Notes: generated from the sequence alone by a model not told the origin. Shown: positions 1-11,730, counted from the first letter of the stretch. The stretch is DNA of 64,000 nt from Plotosus lineatus (GCA_024760905.1 CM045729.1:81281550-81345549); one strand, 5' to 3'. Translations and numbers: made by a program.

Positions 1-770
1 AATCGCGGGGTGTATGAGTGTTTATCATGCCGTGTTTACGCATCAATCATGTGACGTGTTCATGGGATAATAACGTGGTGTATGAGTGTTAATCATGCTG
101 TTTTTATGCATTATTCATGTGATGTGTACATGTGATAATCACATGGTGCATAAGTATTAATCATGCTATGGTTACACATTAATCATGTGATGTGTACATG
201 TGATAATCATGTGCTGTATAAGTATTAATCATGTGACATGTACATGTGATAATCACGTGGTGTATAAGTATTTATCATGCTTTTTTATACATTAATCATG
301 TGATGTGTACATGTGATAATCATGTGGCCTATAAGTGTTAACCATGCTGTTTTTATGCATTAATCATGTGATGTGTAGGTGTGATAATCACATGGTGTAT
401 AAGTATTAATCATGTGATGTGTAGGTGTGATAATCACATGGTGTATAAGTATTAATCATGTGATGTGTACATGTGATAATCATGTGGTGTATGAGTGTTA
501 TGTTTATGCATTAATCATGTGATTCGTGCATGTGATAATCACATGATGTATAAGTGTTAATCATGCAGTGTTTACGCATTAATCATGTGATGTGTGCATG
601 TGATAATCACATGGTTCATAAGTGTTAATCATGCTGTTTTTAAGCATTAATCAAGTGTTAATCATGCAGTGTTTATGCATTAATCATGCGATGTGTACAT
701 GTGATAACCACATGTTGTATAACTTTTAATCATGCCGTATTTACGCATTAATCATTTGATGTGTGAAGCA
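1..770. repeat. Minisatellite, 68-bp and 46-bp units
   Basis: About twelve diverged tandem units. The long unit (about 68 bp) combines a segment containing ATTAATCATGTGATGTGTAC, a segment containing GATAATCACATGGTGTATAAG, and a linker containing ATCATGCTGTTTTTATG. Shorter units of about 46 bp (for example near 375-470) lack the linker. Most units contain a near-palindrome, CATGTGAT-A-ATCACATG, so each can form a short hairpin. The array runs off the left edge, so its full length is unknown. Confidence 0.9.
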
Positions 771-2289
771 AAGCCCCGGTTTAAAAGGCAGTACTTTAGA
801 GGTGTTTCAGTGAAGCGTCAAATTCCCTCTCTCGCTATGCTGCTCTTGTTTTAGTTTGTTTATTGTGTGCGTGATTGAAGCGTAAACTTCGCTGAAATCC
901 TTTTTAATGCTCTGCGCTTTATTCGAAACTATAATCTGTGAAGGTGTGATGGTTATGTAACAGCAGCATGTTTGTACAATGTTAGAGTCGGAGTACAATG
1001 ACAAAATCAATCCCTTTCTCACTGTGTCTCAGTCTGACTGTTTCTGTCTTCTTGTCTCGCTGTCTATCTGTCTCACTGTTTCTCTGTCTCACTATCTCCC
1101 TGTCTCTCTGTTTCTCTCTCTCAGTGTTTCCCTGTCTCATGATCTCACTGTCTCTCTGGTATCCCTGTATCACGGTTTCTTGCTCAATGTCTCCTTGTCA
1201 CACTTTATTCCTATTTCCCCATGTCCCTGTCTCTTGGTCTTCCTGTGTTGCTCTCTCTGTATTACAGAACGAAGAACTTTTCTCTCCTGGTTCAATTGCA
1301 CCACATGTGTTTGCTCAGTTCCTCACCTGCATGTTATTTGTTTAAACAATCATTTTGGAGCTATTTACTAAAAGCAAGTACATGTCCACCTTGATAAGAC
1401 ATTTCCTCTCGTCGCTTTAAAATAAACTTCTTCTATTAATCATGGAAACTTGGACTCTTAAATTAAATGTGAGACTGAAGGTTTGAGCTAATTGTTACGT
1501 CTGAGTTTGATGTCACATGTCCAAACACTATCATCACCAAAAAACACCTACTGACAATCACAGCTATCACAACAATGAATTATTTAAATGTTTAAATTTA
1601 AGGTGAAATAAAACTATAGTGCCATTATATGCAATATAATATAATCATAAGTGCAAGAAAACTTTTTATAATTCGGGAAATAATTAGACCCCTGAGGGAC
1701 GAATCTCCTGTATCACTTTCAGGTCTGCTGAAAAGAGTTAATTCTTAAAATACACTGCAATCACCGTAGCAGAAGGAAAGCGATGACACAAAGCAATCAC
1801 CCGGAGCAATCACAGAGAGCAGATCCATAACGCAGGGACACTCAGGTCCTCCAAACAACCAGCAGAGTCGCTGAATATAACACGGACCAGGAGATACAGA
1901 CGCGAATCAGGTGATTCCTGAGTCACTGCAGCTCACATATAGAGCAGGAATCTCATCAAAGCTTCTTCTACGCATCCAGTCACATCGAGCTTCAACACTT
2001 AAGCAACTCTTTTAACTTCACTTCATTCTCGAGAGCCCAAGGGGGGGAGACGGAGAGGACCGAGGGATTTATGTCCGTCTTTGAGCTGCTATCATTTGAA
2101 GATCAGGGTGGGGGGTGGGGGGTCAGAAGAAGTTAGGCAGGCAGGCGCATGTTGGTGAAGCAGGATTTCCCCTGAAGGGTTTCTAATCTCACGTAAAGAG
2201 GAGAAAAAGAAAAAAATCCTTTTAAAATCTGTAGAAAACATTTTGTTTTATAAAGACTGAGAAAAGAACTGTTTATGTAAACTTTATAT
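771..2289. other. Non-coding stretch, mostly unique
   Basis: No gene or recognisable transposon was found. It contains a pyrimidine-rich CTGTCTC tract at about 1010-1262 and G-runs near 2041-2125. The open frames over the CTGTCTC tract are low-complexity artefacts. Confidence 0.6.
1010..1262. repeat. Imperfect CTGTCTC / CTCACTGT low-complexity tract
   Basis: A pyrimidine-rich strand built from CTGTCTC, CTGTTTC and CTCACTG heptamers in irregular tandem. It keeps several frames open on both strands, but the predicted peptides are low complexity (Ser/Leu/Val or Arg/Glu/Gln) and are not credible proteins. Confidence 0.75.
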
Positions 2290-2720
2290 TTAAGTTGTCC
2301 TCTTCCTCCTCCCCATCCTCTTCATCCTCCTCCTCATAATCATCATCATCGTCCTCATCCCAATCCTCCTCATCATCATCCTCCTCATTATCCTAATACC
2401 CATCCTCATCATCCTCCTCTTCATCCCCATCGTCCTCGTTATGATTATCCTCATCCACCTAATCATCCTCATCCCCATCCTCCTTCTCCTCAGCATCATC
2501 ATCCTCATCATCATCCTCTTCATCATTCTAATTATCATCCTTCTCCTTCTGTACATCATCATCATCATCATCACTGTATTCCTCCTCCCCTTCATTATCA
2601 TCCTCTTCCTTCTCATTATCATACTCTTTCTCATCCTTATATTACCCTCCACCACCTTCTGCTCCTCCTTCTCCCTCCTCCTCCTCCTCCTCCTCCTCCT
2701 CATCACCATCATCATCATTA
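2290..2720. repeat. (CAT/CTC/CCT)n trinucleotide low-complexity tract
   Basis: About 430 bp of interleaved CAT, CTC, CCT and TTC triplets, almost purely pyrimidine plus A on this strand. The long open frames here (Met/Arg-rich on the minus strand, Ile/Leu-rich on the plus strand) result directly from the triplet period and should not be annotated as genes. Confidence 0.9.
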
Positions 2721-2948
2721 TCAACGCACTTCTTATTCCTGTATTCATGCTTGTTAAATGCCATCTTTCAAGCTGTTGGAACTGAAAAGACATTTAGAAA
2801 AGTTCAGGGTCTCTCTAGAAGCAACTGGTTGATAGAACCCTTTTCGAGCAAAACATCCCATAATTATAAAATTAGCTCTTAATGATTCACAGAAAGACTT
2901 GTTTTTTCAGAAACTAAAAAGGAAGAAAAGTAAAAAATCATTATGCTC

Positions 2949-2949
2949 A

Positions 2950-3006
<57 letters not shown>
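2949..3006. repeat. (TC)n(AC)n compound microsatellite
   Basis: A TC run with one interruption passes directly into an AC run. Confidence 0.95.
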
Positions 3007-3909
3007 GCACTCACAATGCGGCATGTTGTCCTTTTTAACACATAAAACAATAAACGGGTGTTAATTTAAGTGCTATAAAAGAAAAATCCACCTGCTTTTA
3101 ATCTCCACCCTTTTTATGTTAATAATGGTTTTCACTCGTTAATGTTGAAGTGTCCATCTCAGCCACCAAAAGGAGAAGGTGGGGTACACTGCTGTTTCCT
3201 CACAAGACCTTAATTCGTTTAACTATAATTCATATACTTAATTATTACAAGATTTCCACATGATGTAAGCATTAAAATGTCAGTAAAAAGAAAACACAGA
3301 TTTTGGGGGGGGAATAAATAAATAAGCTCTAACTTTTATAATTTTAGGACCAGAGACAGAAAGTGTTTTAATGGCTGTCATGTACTTGAACGCAAACAAA
3401 GCAAAAATAAAAACAAGAACATAACATACCATCTTTACACAATGTTTGGAAAAATATCCTCTCTGCAACCTCACTAAACTTCAATAATACTGTTATTCTT
3501 CTTGTTCTTCTTTTAAAATAATGTTCACATTTAATCTCAAGTTTACTTGGATATGTAGATATGCAGTGCAGTAAACATTTCTCAGTTCATATTGAAATGT
3601 ATATATTTAAGCAGGAATTCCCCATCCAGAGACATAGTGTCTCTCTCACTGTTTCTGATTTCCCCTTGAATACATTCCTGAGAGGGGATTTTTTTCTTTT
3701 CTCTTCTTTTTTTTTTTAATGTGTGACTTACCTGCAGGAGAAGACGAAGCCTTACTGTGAGCAAAAATGTGAAATTCTTCTTCTTGATCTACTTTTTTTT
3801 TTATTATTATTCAGGACTGTTGGGATTGTTATGAGTTAAACGCTCAGATCCTAAATCCACAGTGTGAGTTTGTGCTCCCTCTCTCTTAGGAAATAAAAAC
3901 TCCTCCTTT
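3007..3909. other. Non-coding AT-rich stretch
   Basis: Unique AT-rich sequence with homopolymer T runs near 3700-3800. No supported gene, RNA or transposon was seen. Confidence 0.55.
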
Positions 3910-3933
3910 AGAGAGAGAGAGAGAGAGAGAGAG

Positions 3934-3989
<56 letters not shown>

Positions 3990-4018
3990 TGTGTGTGTAT
4001 GTATGTGTGTGTGTGTGT
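3910..4018. repeat. (GA)n(GT)n compound microsatellite
   Basis: A GA run passes into a long GT run with a few GTCT and GTAT interruptions. The Thr/His and Ser/Leu repeat peptides predicted on the minus strand are artefacts. Confidence 0.95.
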
Positions 4019-4375
4019 GGTGGTGATCTCCACCCAGGATTTGAAAGAACCTGAAACAGGTAAGAGAGAAGGCAGAGCAGGAGGATAACACACACTGCAC
4101 CCCCTGGTGAACAAATAGTGTTCATTGCATACTACACATGTGAACAGCACTAACCCAAAATGTGTACACTACATAGTTGTGCCAAATTATTAGCAATGAC
4201 ACCTCAGGAACATGATTGGGGTATCAGGAGCGTCTAAGATTTTCACAGTGACATGCACAGAGTGGAACTGAGCCCGAGGAGCACTTAAAGAGTCCAGGAT
4301 TCTTCTACACAAAAGTGAATTCTCTGTATTATGACTTGGTGCTGTATAAACACTTGGATTTTTCAAGAGTTTAGG

Positions 4376-4407
<32 letters not shown>

Positions 4408-4723
4408 CCTTTCGGCTTTTTCCTTTCTCAGGGGTCGCCACAGCGAATCACCTGATTCGCACATTTGATTTGGCATAGGTTTTATCATCGGACACCCTTC
4501 CTGGCACAACCCTTTTAACAAGGGACAGAAACACGCTGACAGCTTTGCAGCCTATTCTTTTTTTATGACAGTTAGCAATGGTTCTTTTACATGCCTCTCA
4601 CCATAGACAGTGAGAGACATGGCCAGCCTTTGATAACCCAGTTAGCTGTACTGGGAATACAGTGGCAACCTTACCTTAGGATCAGCGATCCTGCGCCCTA
4701 ACCACTAGACTACCACTGCCCTA
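4408..4723 (-). mobile_element. tRNA-derived SINE, head A with RTE-like tail
   Basis: Minus orientation. The tRNA-like head is at the right end (complement of GGCAGTGGTAGTCTAGTGG, with a degraded B-box). The body follows, and the RTE-like tail is at the left end, where the plus strand reads CTTTCGGC...GGGGTCGCCACAGCG. The tail matches the 3' end of the RTE LINE elsewhere in this window. A (TA)n run at 4376-4402 adjoins the tail. Confidence 0.8.
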
Positions 4724-4739
4724 AGAAGAAGTAGAAGAT

Positions 4740-5635
4740 ACATAATCGAAAAACCGCGAAGTAGGATTATTTCTACCATACGATTTTTCGCATCTATACA
4801 ATATCAAGAAGTGTATATTAAACGTTACACAGTTATATGCATATGTAAATACTGTAATGTATTAATATTTAAATAGAATTTATATATAAATACTTTAAGT
4901 ACTGTACTCACCTCTGACAATAGCTCTTCTCCGCTTGATTTTAATCCAAAAAATGACGATGAGAGACCTGTGCAGTACGATGAAGGTAAAGTGAAGATGA
5001 TGAAGATGATGATTTACTGCACAGGTTATTGAGAGCTTTATTTCAAGTCAGGTAATGCCGCTTCGTCAGATTCGAGAGGCATTGGATCATCAGCAGGAGG
5101 TGCTTCACTTTGTCTTTTTTGACGTAACGCATGGTAGATTCATTTATGCCGTAATGGCGTGCTACATGGGCATATGTATTGCCCACAGTCAGCATATCTA
5201 GCAACTTGACTTTTTGGCTCACTGTCATCATATTTCGCTTTTTCTTTGGCTCATTGGGTGCCTTAGATGGTGCAGGACGTTTAGGAGGCATTTTCAAGGG
5301 TGTCACAAACACTATAAGATCACAAAATCACAAAAATTCCCACGAGAATGTGCGAGGCTACAGAGTCATGCGTCTAAGCCAATCAGCTTGCGAGATTGAG
5401 TTGAGTGGACCGTCCCTGCCTGAACTGGGACTGAAGGAGGGGCACGTTCAGGCTGTCATTGTAAACAATGGACGCAGCCTGCCTTGGGTCCCTGCTTTCC
5501 GCTTGCGTACATACAAGTTTCAGCGCGAATTTTGAAATTTTTATGAATATTTTTTGATTTTGGATACTTATGGAAAATGCTGCGATGCACCGAGGCCGCA
5601 AACTTCAAATCGCGAAGTGGCAAGGGATGACTGAC
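4740..5635 (-). mobile_element. Internally deleted Tigger/pogo-type DNA transposon
   Basis: The element reads on the minus strand. Its 5' end is at the right (about 5633), with terminal sequence CAGTCATCCCTTGCCAC on the minus strand. This resembles the terminus CAGTAGGCCCTTGAC of the complete MITE at 59969-60602. The left part keeps subterminal AACCGCGAAGTAGG near 4754, but no clear terminal repeat remains there. The transposase N-terminus is present (separate entry) and most of the catalytic core is deleted. Confidence 0.7.
5043..5291 (-). pseudogene. Tigger-type transposase remnant, N-terminus fused to C-terminal tail
   Basis: The start chosen is the ATG at 5291-5289, reading MPPKRPAPSK. 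A Lys-rich basic stretch follows, then a helix-turn-helix of the CENP-B N-terminal (psq) type, recognisable from TVSQKVKLLDML and ARHYGINESTMRYVKK. In this family the domain binds the transposon ends. Soon after the HTH the sequence jumps to what looks, in another frame, like an acidic C-terminal tail. The DDE catalytic core has therefore been lost through an internal deletion with a frame change, and the product cannot be an active transposase. Assignment to Tigger/pogo rests on the psq-type HTH and CENP-B-like N-terminus. The exact subfamily is not determined. Confidence 0.75.
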
Positions 5636-5689
5636 TAAAAAATATATATATATATATTTTTTTTTCCTTTTTAGGAAATCACAGTCATA

Positions 5690-6295
5690 ATGTCAATACA
5701 AATTTCACCAGGATTGGTTGTGGTAGAATAGTTAAAAGAAAAAATAGTGGCTTTGAATACTTTTCTTTGAACTGCTTGTTTATTTCATAAATTCCTGGAT
5801 CTGGGTTGTGATCTGGACCTGCTTTGATATGTTATGGATTCTTGCCAGGTCCACATCCCATACCTCCACCAGGTTTGGTGAAAAGCAGTTCAGTCGAATT
5901 TGTGTAATGCTGCTAACAGGCAAACACACAAACTGATGGCTGTGCATACAAAACCACCCAGCCATCTAGCGAAGAGGCGGAAGTAACAACCCGACTGGAT
6001 GGATGGTCTCAGAATGCACACATCATTAAACGCAACAAAAACTGGTGATAGTTTTTCAGTCTTTGATATTAACAATATATTAATTGCACTGCAATGCTGA
6101 CACAGGATTGGTTGATTACATCAATGAGCAGGTACAGCTGTTTCTTATAAAATATCTGTCGGTGTATAATCATTAAACATATACTCTGACAGCACACTTC
6201 AAGATTCTGAGAAGTATGAGGCTGTCATAACAATAATAAAAATGAAACAAAATTCAGGTGGACATCAGGACGTTGCAGTGTAGAAACTTTCTAAG

Positions 6296-6297
<2 letters not shown>
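5690..6297. repeat. Old interspersed repeat within non-coding stretch
   Basis: The part at about 5755-5990 contains CTCCACCAGGTTTGGTGAAA and GTGTAATGCTGCTAACAGGC. It resembles diverged sequence at 25840-25980 (CAAGTTTGATGAAAATCAG, GTAATCCTGCCAACATT). Both look like decayed copies of one dispersed repeat of unknown class. The rest appears unique. Confidence 0.4.

Positions 6298-6352
<55 letters not shown>
6298..6352. repeat. (AC)n microsatellite
   Basis: Uninterrupted AC run of about 27 units. Confidence 0.97.
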
Positions 6353-6354
<2 letters not shown>

Positions 6355-6767
6355 TTCTTGGTGGGTGGTTTGTGCTGGAATAGGAAGGCTGTAACTGAAA
6401 GGTTTTAATGAAGGTTTTGTTTGTTTCCCTCATTGACTATGCTGCCACTTAGTGCTGCAAGCTATCATTTTAACATGCAGGTACAAGCAGATAACCTTCT
6501 GTAATAGTCACCAACACACACAGAAGTCAGAAGGCAGAAGTGTATTTGACAAAATATATAGCAAGGGACAAAATATAGAGCAATTTGTCTCACACAGACA
6601 GTTTCCAGACAGATAAATCATAATAAAAGATAAACAACTCATAACAGCATTAAAGCATGTCATATACTGGTCAGGAGACTCCTAGGAAAGATAAAAATCT
6701 GTTATCACGGGAGCCACCTGTTACACACACATCATGGAAATATCAGTATTCTTATAAATGTACACAC

Positions 6768-7012
6768 ACACACACTTTTCCTTTCATTCTTGCTGATACC
6801 TTCCTATCACACATCACACTGGACACTTTTCTCCAACCATTCCAACCTGCCTGCACACACTTCTTCACCTCTTTTGTCACACCAACAGCACACGTCACCA
6901 CTGTCTTATATCTCTCATACATGTCCTGCACCACTCTAACATACTTCTCTGCCACTCCAGATTTCCTCATGCAATAACACAGTTCCTCTCTCTGCACCCT
7001 GTCATATGCGGT
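6768..7012 (-). mobile_element. RTE LINE fragment, reverse transcriptase core deleted
   Basis: Minus-strand translation gives two pieces of the RTE reverse transcriptase joined directly: a finger/palm piece (CYCMRKSGVAEKYV, DMYERYKTVV) and a thumb-side piece (VQAGWNGWRKVS, VMCDRKVSARMKGKV). In the full-length copy at 49902-52939 these are separated by roughly 330 bp encoding the FADD catalytic block. That block is missing here. The fragment directly abuts the 3' end of the next RTE copy at 7019. Confidence 0.8.
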
Positions 7013-7044
7013 GCTCTTTCTTCTTTTCCTTTCGGCTTTTCCCT

Positions 7045-7563
7045 TCAGGGGTCGCCACAGCGAATCATCTGCCTCCATCTCACCCTATTCTTTGCATCTT
7101 CTTCTCTTACACCAACGACCTTCATGTCCTCCTTCACCACATCCATGAATCGTCGCTTGGGTCTTCCCCTAGGCCTTCTGCCTGGTAGTTCCAGCCTCAG
7201 CATCCTATTACCAATATACTCACTGTCCCTTCTCTGTACATGTCCAAACCATCTCAATCTAGCCTCTCTGACTTTGTCTCCGAAACGACTTACATGTGCT
7301 GTCCCTCTGATGTGCTCATTCCTAATCCTATCCATCCTCGTTACTCCCAAAGAGAACCTCAACATTCTCATCTCTGCTACCTCCAGCTCTGCCTCCTGAG
7401 GTGCTCTTTCTTGGCATGAAACCAAACTGTTGTTCACAAATGCTGTTAGTCTAGCTTCCACTACTCTTTCCCATAACTTCATCGTATGGCTCAACAACTT
7501 TATCCCTCTGTAATTGCCACAACTCTGCACGTCTTCCTTGTTCTTAAAAATGTATACAAGCAC
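7045..7563 (-). pseudogene. RTE reverse transcriptase remnant (copy A), core missing
   Basis: Decayed C-terminal half of the RTE polyprotein. The N-terminal part covers the RT finger motif (SCGNYRGIKLLSHTMKLWERVV). It then joins, with 0.8 kb lost, to the C-terminal region (MLRFSLGVTRMDRIRNEHI; RLRWFGHVQRRDSEYIGNRM; LPGRRPRGRPKRRFMDVVKEDMK). The catalytic palm is absent. The same C-terminal signature occurs in copies B and D and identifies all as one family. Confidence 0.85.
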
Positions 7564-8085
7564 ACTTCTCCTCTATTTCTCCGGCATCCTTTCGCTTTCT
7601 AAGACCTTGTTGAATGTTCTTGTCAGAAAATCTACTGCTACCTCTCCTAAACACTTCCATTCCATTTCTCATTTTCCTCATTCATCAGCTCTTCAAAGTA
7701 CTCTTTCCATCTTCCCAGCACACTTCTGTCATCAGTCAATACATTTCACACTCTGTCCTTAATCACTCTAACTTGCTGCACCTCCTTCCCATCTCTATTT
7801 CTCTGCTGTGCCACCCTGTATAAATCATTTTCTCCCTCCTTACCCTCCAACCTATCATACAAGTCATCATACGTCCTTTGTTTGGCCTTTGACACTGCTA
7901 CCTTCGCCTTACGATGTGTCTCCCTGTACTCCTGTTTACTCTCTTCGTTCCTCTCTATATCCCACTTCTTCTTCGCTAACCTCTTCCTTTGTACATACTC
8001 CCACACTTCCTCATTCCACCACCAAGTCTCCTTATCTACTTTCCTTCCATAGGACACACCTTACACATTAGCCATAGTTGTTAAG

Positions 8086-9180
8086 TCATCTGGAAGCACT
8101 TCCTGACCACCCAAAGCTTTTTTCAACTCCTACTTCAAGACAACCCAACACTCTTCCTTTTTTCAGCTTCCACCACTTTGTCTTCTGCTCTGCTTTTCCC
8201 TTCTTCACCTTCCACACCATCAGCATCATCCTGCACACCACCATCCTATGCTGTATGGCAACACTCTCACCCACTACTACTTTGCAGTCACTGACTTCCT
8301 TCAAATTACATTGCCTACACAAGATATAGTCTACCTGTGTGCTCCTACCTCCGCTTTTATAAATCACCCTATGCTCCTGTCTCTTCTGGAAGAAAGTATT
8401 CAACAAAGCCATTTGCATCATTTTTGCAAAATCTATCAACATCTGTCCTTCTGTGTTCCTGTACTGGATACCAAACCTGCCCATCACTTCCTCGTCCCCT
8501 CTGTTGCCTGGACCAACATGTCCATTGAAGTCTGCACCGATGACCCCTCTTTCACCTCTGGGGGTACTCTGCATCACTTCATCTAACTCACTCCAGAATC
8601 TCTCCTTCTCTTCTAGCTCACATCCTGCCTGTAGGGCATAAACACTAACAACATTGAACATCACACCTTCAATTTCAAACTTGAGACTCATCACTCTGTC
8701 TGACACTCTTTTCACTTCTAGAACATTCCTCACAAACCCCTCCTTCAAGATAACTCCTACTCCATTTCTCTTCCCATCCATACCATGATAAAATAGCTTA
8801 AACCCTGGTCCTGAGCTTGTAGCCTTGCTACCTTTCCACCTGGTCTCCTGAACACACAGTATGTCCACCTTCCTCCTCTGCATCATGTCAGCCAGCTCTC
8901 TACCTTTTCCTGTCATAGTTCCAACATTCAAAGTCCCTACTCTCAGTCCTAAACTCATGCTTTTCCTGTTTTCTCTCTGCCTACAGACATGCCTCCCACC
9001 TCTCCTTCTTTGACCTCTCCTTCTTCGACCAACAGTCGTCCAATTTCCACCAGCACTGATGGTGGTTGTAGTTAACCCGGGCCTCGACCGATCCGGTATG
9101 GAGGTAATATTTGTGATTTGCATTATAAAGTTTGGCATTGGTTTTATGTCGGATGCTCTTCCTGACACAATCCTCTGCAT
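8086..9180 (-). pseudogene. RTE LINE endonuclease domain (copy A)
   Basis: Minus-strand open frame of about 364 residues covering an apurinic-type (exonuclease-endonuclease-phosphatase) domain. This is the nuclease that nicks target DNA for target-primed reverse transcription. Visible signatures are VGTLNVGTMTGKGRELAD, then DILCVQETRWKGSK with the catalytic Glu, then the ADFNGHVGPGNRG loop, the DYILCR strand and a final IQHRMVV where the family usually has the catalytic His. Proteins of this kind are often misannotated in vertebrates as craniofacial development protein 2-like. The nuclease is largely intact, but the reading frame breaks near 8080 before the linker, and the RT core downstream is deleted. 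Confidence 0.88.
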
Positions 9181-9261
9181 TTATCCAGGCTTGGGACTGG
9201 CGTGAGAGCGGACACTTGTTTTTGCCCTCCTCACGGCTGCATTATATATATCTTCTTCTTC

Positions 9262-10198
9262 TTTTCCTTTCGGCTGTTCCCTTCAGGGGTCGCCACAGCA
9301 AATGATCCACCTCCATCTCTCCCTATCCTCCGCATCTTCTACTCTGGCTCCAACTACCTTCATGTCCGCCTTCACCACATCCATAAATCTTCTCTTTGGT
9401 CTTCTTCTGGACCTTCTGCCTGGTAGTTCCAATCTCAGCATCCGACTACCAATATACTCACTATCCCTCCTCTGTACATGTCCAAACCATCTCAATCTAG
9501 CCTCTCTGACTTTGTCTCCAAAACATCTAACATGGGCTGTCCCTCTGATGGACTCATTTCTGATCCTATCCATCCTCGTTTCTCCCAAAGAGAACCTCAA
9601 CATTTTCATCTCCGCCTCCTGTCTTTTCCCCAGGGCCACTGTCTCTAAACCATATAACATCGCTGGCCTCATCACCGTCTTGTACACTTTTCCCTTCATT
9701 CTTGCCGATACTCTCCTATCACACATCACACCGGACACTTTTCTCCATCCATTCCAACCTGCCTGCACACGCTTCTTCACCTCTTTTCCACACTCTCCAT
9801 TGCTCTGGATTGTTGAGCCTAAGTACTTAAAATCCTCCACCTTCTTTATCTCTGCCCCCTGTAACCGAACCGTTCCTCTTGGGTCCTTGTCGTTCACACA
9901 CATGTATTCTGTCTTACTGAGACTAACCTTCATTCCCCTCCTTTCCAGGGCATAGCTCCACCTCTCTAGATTTTCCTCCACTTGTTCTCTGCTCTGACTA
10001 CAGATCACGATGTCATCTGCAAACATCATAGTCCATGGAGATTCTTGTCTAACCTCGTCTGTCGGCCTGTCCATCACCATAGCAAACAAGAAGGGGCTGA
10101 GAGCTGACCCTTGATGCAGTCCCACCTCCACCTTGAACTCTTCTGTCACACCGACAGCACACCTCACCACTCTCTTACATCTCTCATACATGTCCTGC

Positions 10199-10199
<1 letters not shown>
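9262..10199 (-). mobile_element. RTE-clade LINE copy B, 5'-truncated
   Basis: About 940 bp from the 3' end of the same LINE, same orientation as copy A and only about 20 bp beyond its 5' end. It is truncated at 10199, where a perfect (TA)n run begins. 5' truncation is the usual product of incomplete target-primed reverse transcription. Confidence 0.88.

Positions 10200-10200
<1 letters not shown>
9283..10200 (-). pseudogene. RTE reverse transcriptase, C-terminal 305 residues (copy B)
   Basis: The longest uninterrupted RTE frame in the window. It begins inside the palm (QDMYERCKRVVRCAVG) and includes LHQGSALSPFLFAMVMDR and the catalytic box MFADDIVICSQ with both Asp residues intact. Then come the thumb (YLGSTIQSNGECGKEVKKRV, QAGWNGWRKVSGVMCDR) and the C-terminal domain (LRWFGHVQRRDSEYIGSRM, RPKRRFMDVVKADMK). 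It lacks the endonuclease and RT fingers and cannot act alone. The open frame and clean catalytic motif suggest it is younger than copies A and C. Confidence 0.9.

Positions 10201-10278
<78 letters not shown>
10199..10278. repeat. (TA)n microsatellite
   Basis: About 40 uninterrupted AT units directly at the 5' truncation point of RTE copy B. The sequence just after it (10279-10360, CGCTCCCCAGCTTACAAAG...TTTGTAAGTTG) resembles a Tigger-type terminus, but I cannot delimit an element. Confidence 0.95.
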
Positions 10279-10282
<4 letters not shown>

Positions 10283-10413
10283 CGCTCCCCAGCTTACAAA
10301 GATTCCACTCCAGATGGCTATTCGTGAGATGACTTTGTTTGTAAGTTGTTACAAGGCATTGTTTAGAGTGTATGTTTAATCCTTGTATAAATAACCTATA
10401 CGAATTTTACTGT

Positions 10414-10420
<7 letters not shown>

Positions 10421-10470
<50 letters not shown>

Positions 10471-10533
10471 TATTACATAACTGACCATGCGGTGTAATTA
10501 TGATCCTGAGCTCAGTCTAATTGAAAGCATATC

Positions 10534-10586
<53 letters not shown>
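10421..10586. repeat. (CT)n and (CT)n(CA)n microsatellites
   Basis: CT run at 10421-10466, then a second block of CT passing into CA at 10532-10586. Confidence 0.95.
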
Positions 10587-10589
<3 letters not shown>

Positions 10590-11192
10590 ACATTACAACT
10601 GAAAATTTGAACTTATCATTTTCTGGTTGCCCTTGGAAGGAGCACCGGAGAACTATAATCGAACTTCGAAATGTAGATAATCTGATTTATTTATTTATTT
10701 ACCGAAAGTGTGTGTAATGCTTCCTAGATAATTCTGTTTGATTGGTGGATTGTTTGTGAATTATTTCCCAATATGAAGCATGGTTTGTGTCTTACTTAGC
10801 CCCACGTTGACCAACTCGACTCAACCTGCTGTCCGAGCGCCTGAAGCTTTAAAGTCTTTCTGGTGTTAAATCATGACCATCACAAATCATTGTTAATGAC
10901 ACCATTCCTCCCGTGACACCGCAGTAAACATCATCCTGCACATCAAAACCACTCAGCATTGTCAAGGCACACCATTTAACTCACCGGTCCCGGTTCCCAG
11001 TCTCGGATAATTAAGTTATCTGTGGAGGATTTAGAGGTGCGCGGTGGCTGCGCACATGCTTCAGGCTGTGCGTTGCTGGAACGGTGCAATACGTGCTGAC
11101 CTCTGAGAGCAGCATGTGCACATTACTGGCTGACAGGTGGAAAGTTCATCCTCATGGGGGAGATGAAATTAAACACTTAGAAAAAAAAATTT
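10587..11192. other. Unique non-coding stretch
   Basis: Apparently single-copy sequence. No open frame, RNA or transposon was recognised. Parts of 10990-11150 are moderately GC-rich. Confidence 0.5.
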
Positions 11193-11243
11193 AACCTCTC
11201 TCCCTCTCTCTCTCTCTCTCGCTGTCTCTCTCTCTCACACACA

Positions 11244-11306
<63 letters not shown>

Positions 11307-11308
11307 CA
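11193..11308. repeat. (CT)n-rich microsatellite block
   Basis: Long CT run with a short CA interruption around 11236-11246. Confidence 0.95.
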
Positions 11309-11726
11309 GAATTATCACATTATATCATTATGTCCCATGTTTAAACTCCTGGTTCCTCTCAAGCACAGCACAGCGGATCTGATCACATTTACAGAGAGCT
11401 TCACTTTTATCCAGTTCATTATAATACTGGAGTCAATTTGTTTCTTCTTTAAAAGATTTGGAAGGAGTTCAGAAATGAAAATCGGTTCTGCTTTTCGGAT
11501 ATCCAGCATAAATCACGTCAGCCACGCCCCCCTCTGCCTAGTATTGAGTCTACCTCAGGATAATGTTTAATCATATTTCATACTTATATTTATGATATAT
11601 TTTTCTATAGATTTTATACCACTTCTACTTCCACTTCACTACTTGTTCTTCAATTTCATTTCACTTTCACTTTCGACCTTGGACCAGATGTTCGTGAAAC
11701 CAATGTTCGTAAGTACGGGAGCGTCT

Positions 11727-11730
<4 letters not shown>

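Larger units (their letters stand above)
7019..9243 (-). mobile_element. RTE-clade LINE copy A, internally deleted
   Basis: Minus-orientation non-LTR retrotransposon. Its 3' end (complement of GGCGACCCCTGAAGGG...GCCGAAAGG) is at the left and its 5' region at about 9243. Endonuclease, linker, RT N-terminal part and C-terminal domain are recognisable. Near 7398 the sequence jumps from the C-terminal domain straight to the RT finger region, removing about 0.8 kb that includes the catalytic FADD motif relative to copy D. It has frameshifts and is not autonomous. Confidence 0.88.

Noticed and set aside
1..770. CRISPR-like array
   Set aside because: The units are contiguous and diverged, without unique spacers. 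The genome is a vertebrate one. It is a minisatellite.
979..1371. 130-residue plus-strand frame rich in Ser, Leu and Val
   Set aside because: Arises from the CTGTCTC low-complexity tract. All frames on both strands are open there.
2290..2793. 167-residue Arg/Met-rich minus-strand frame and its plus-strand Ile/Leu-rich partner
   Set aside because: Produced by the trinucleotide period of the CAT/CTC tract. The composition is not protein-like and no homologous domain is visible.
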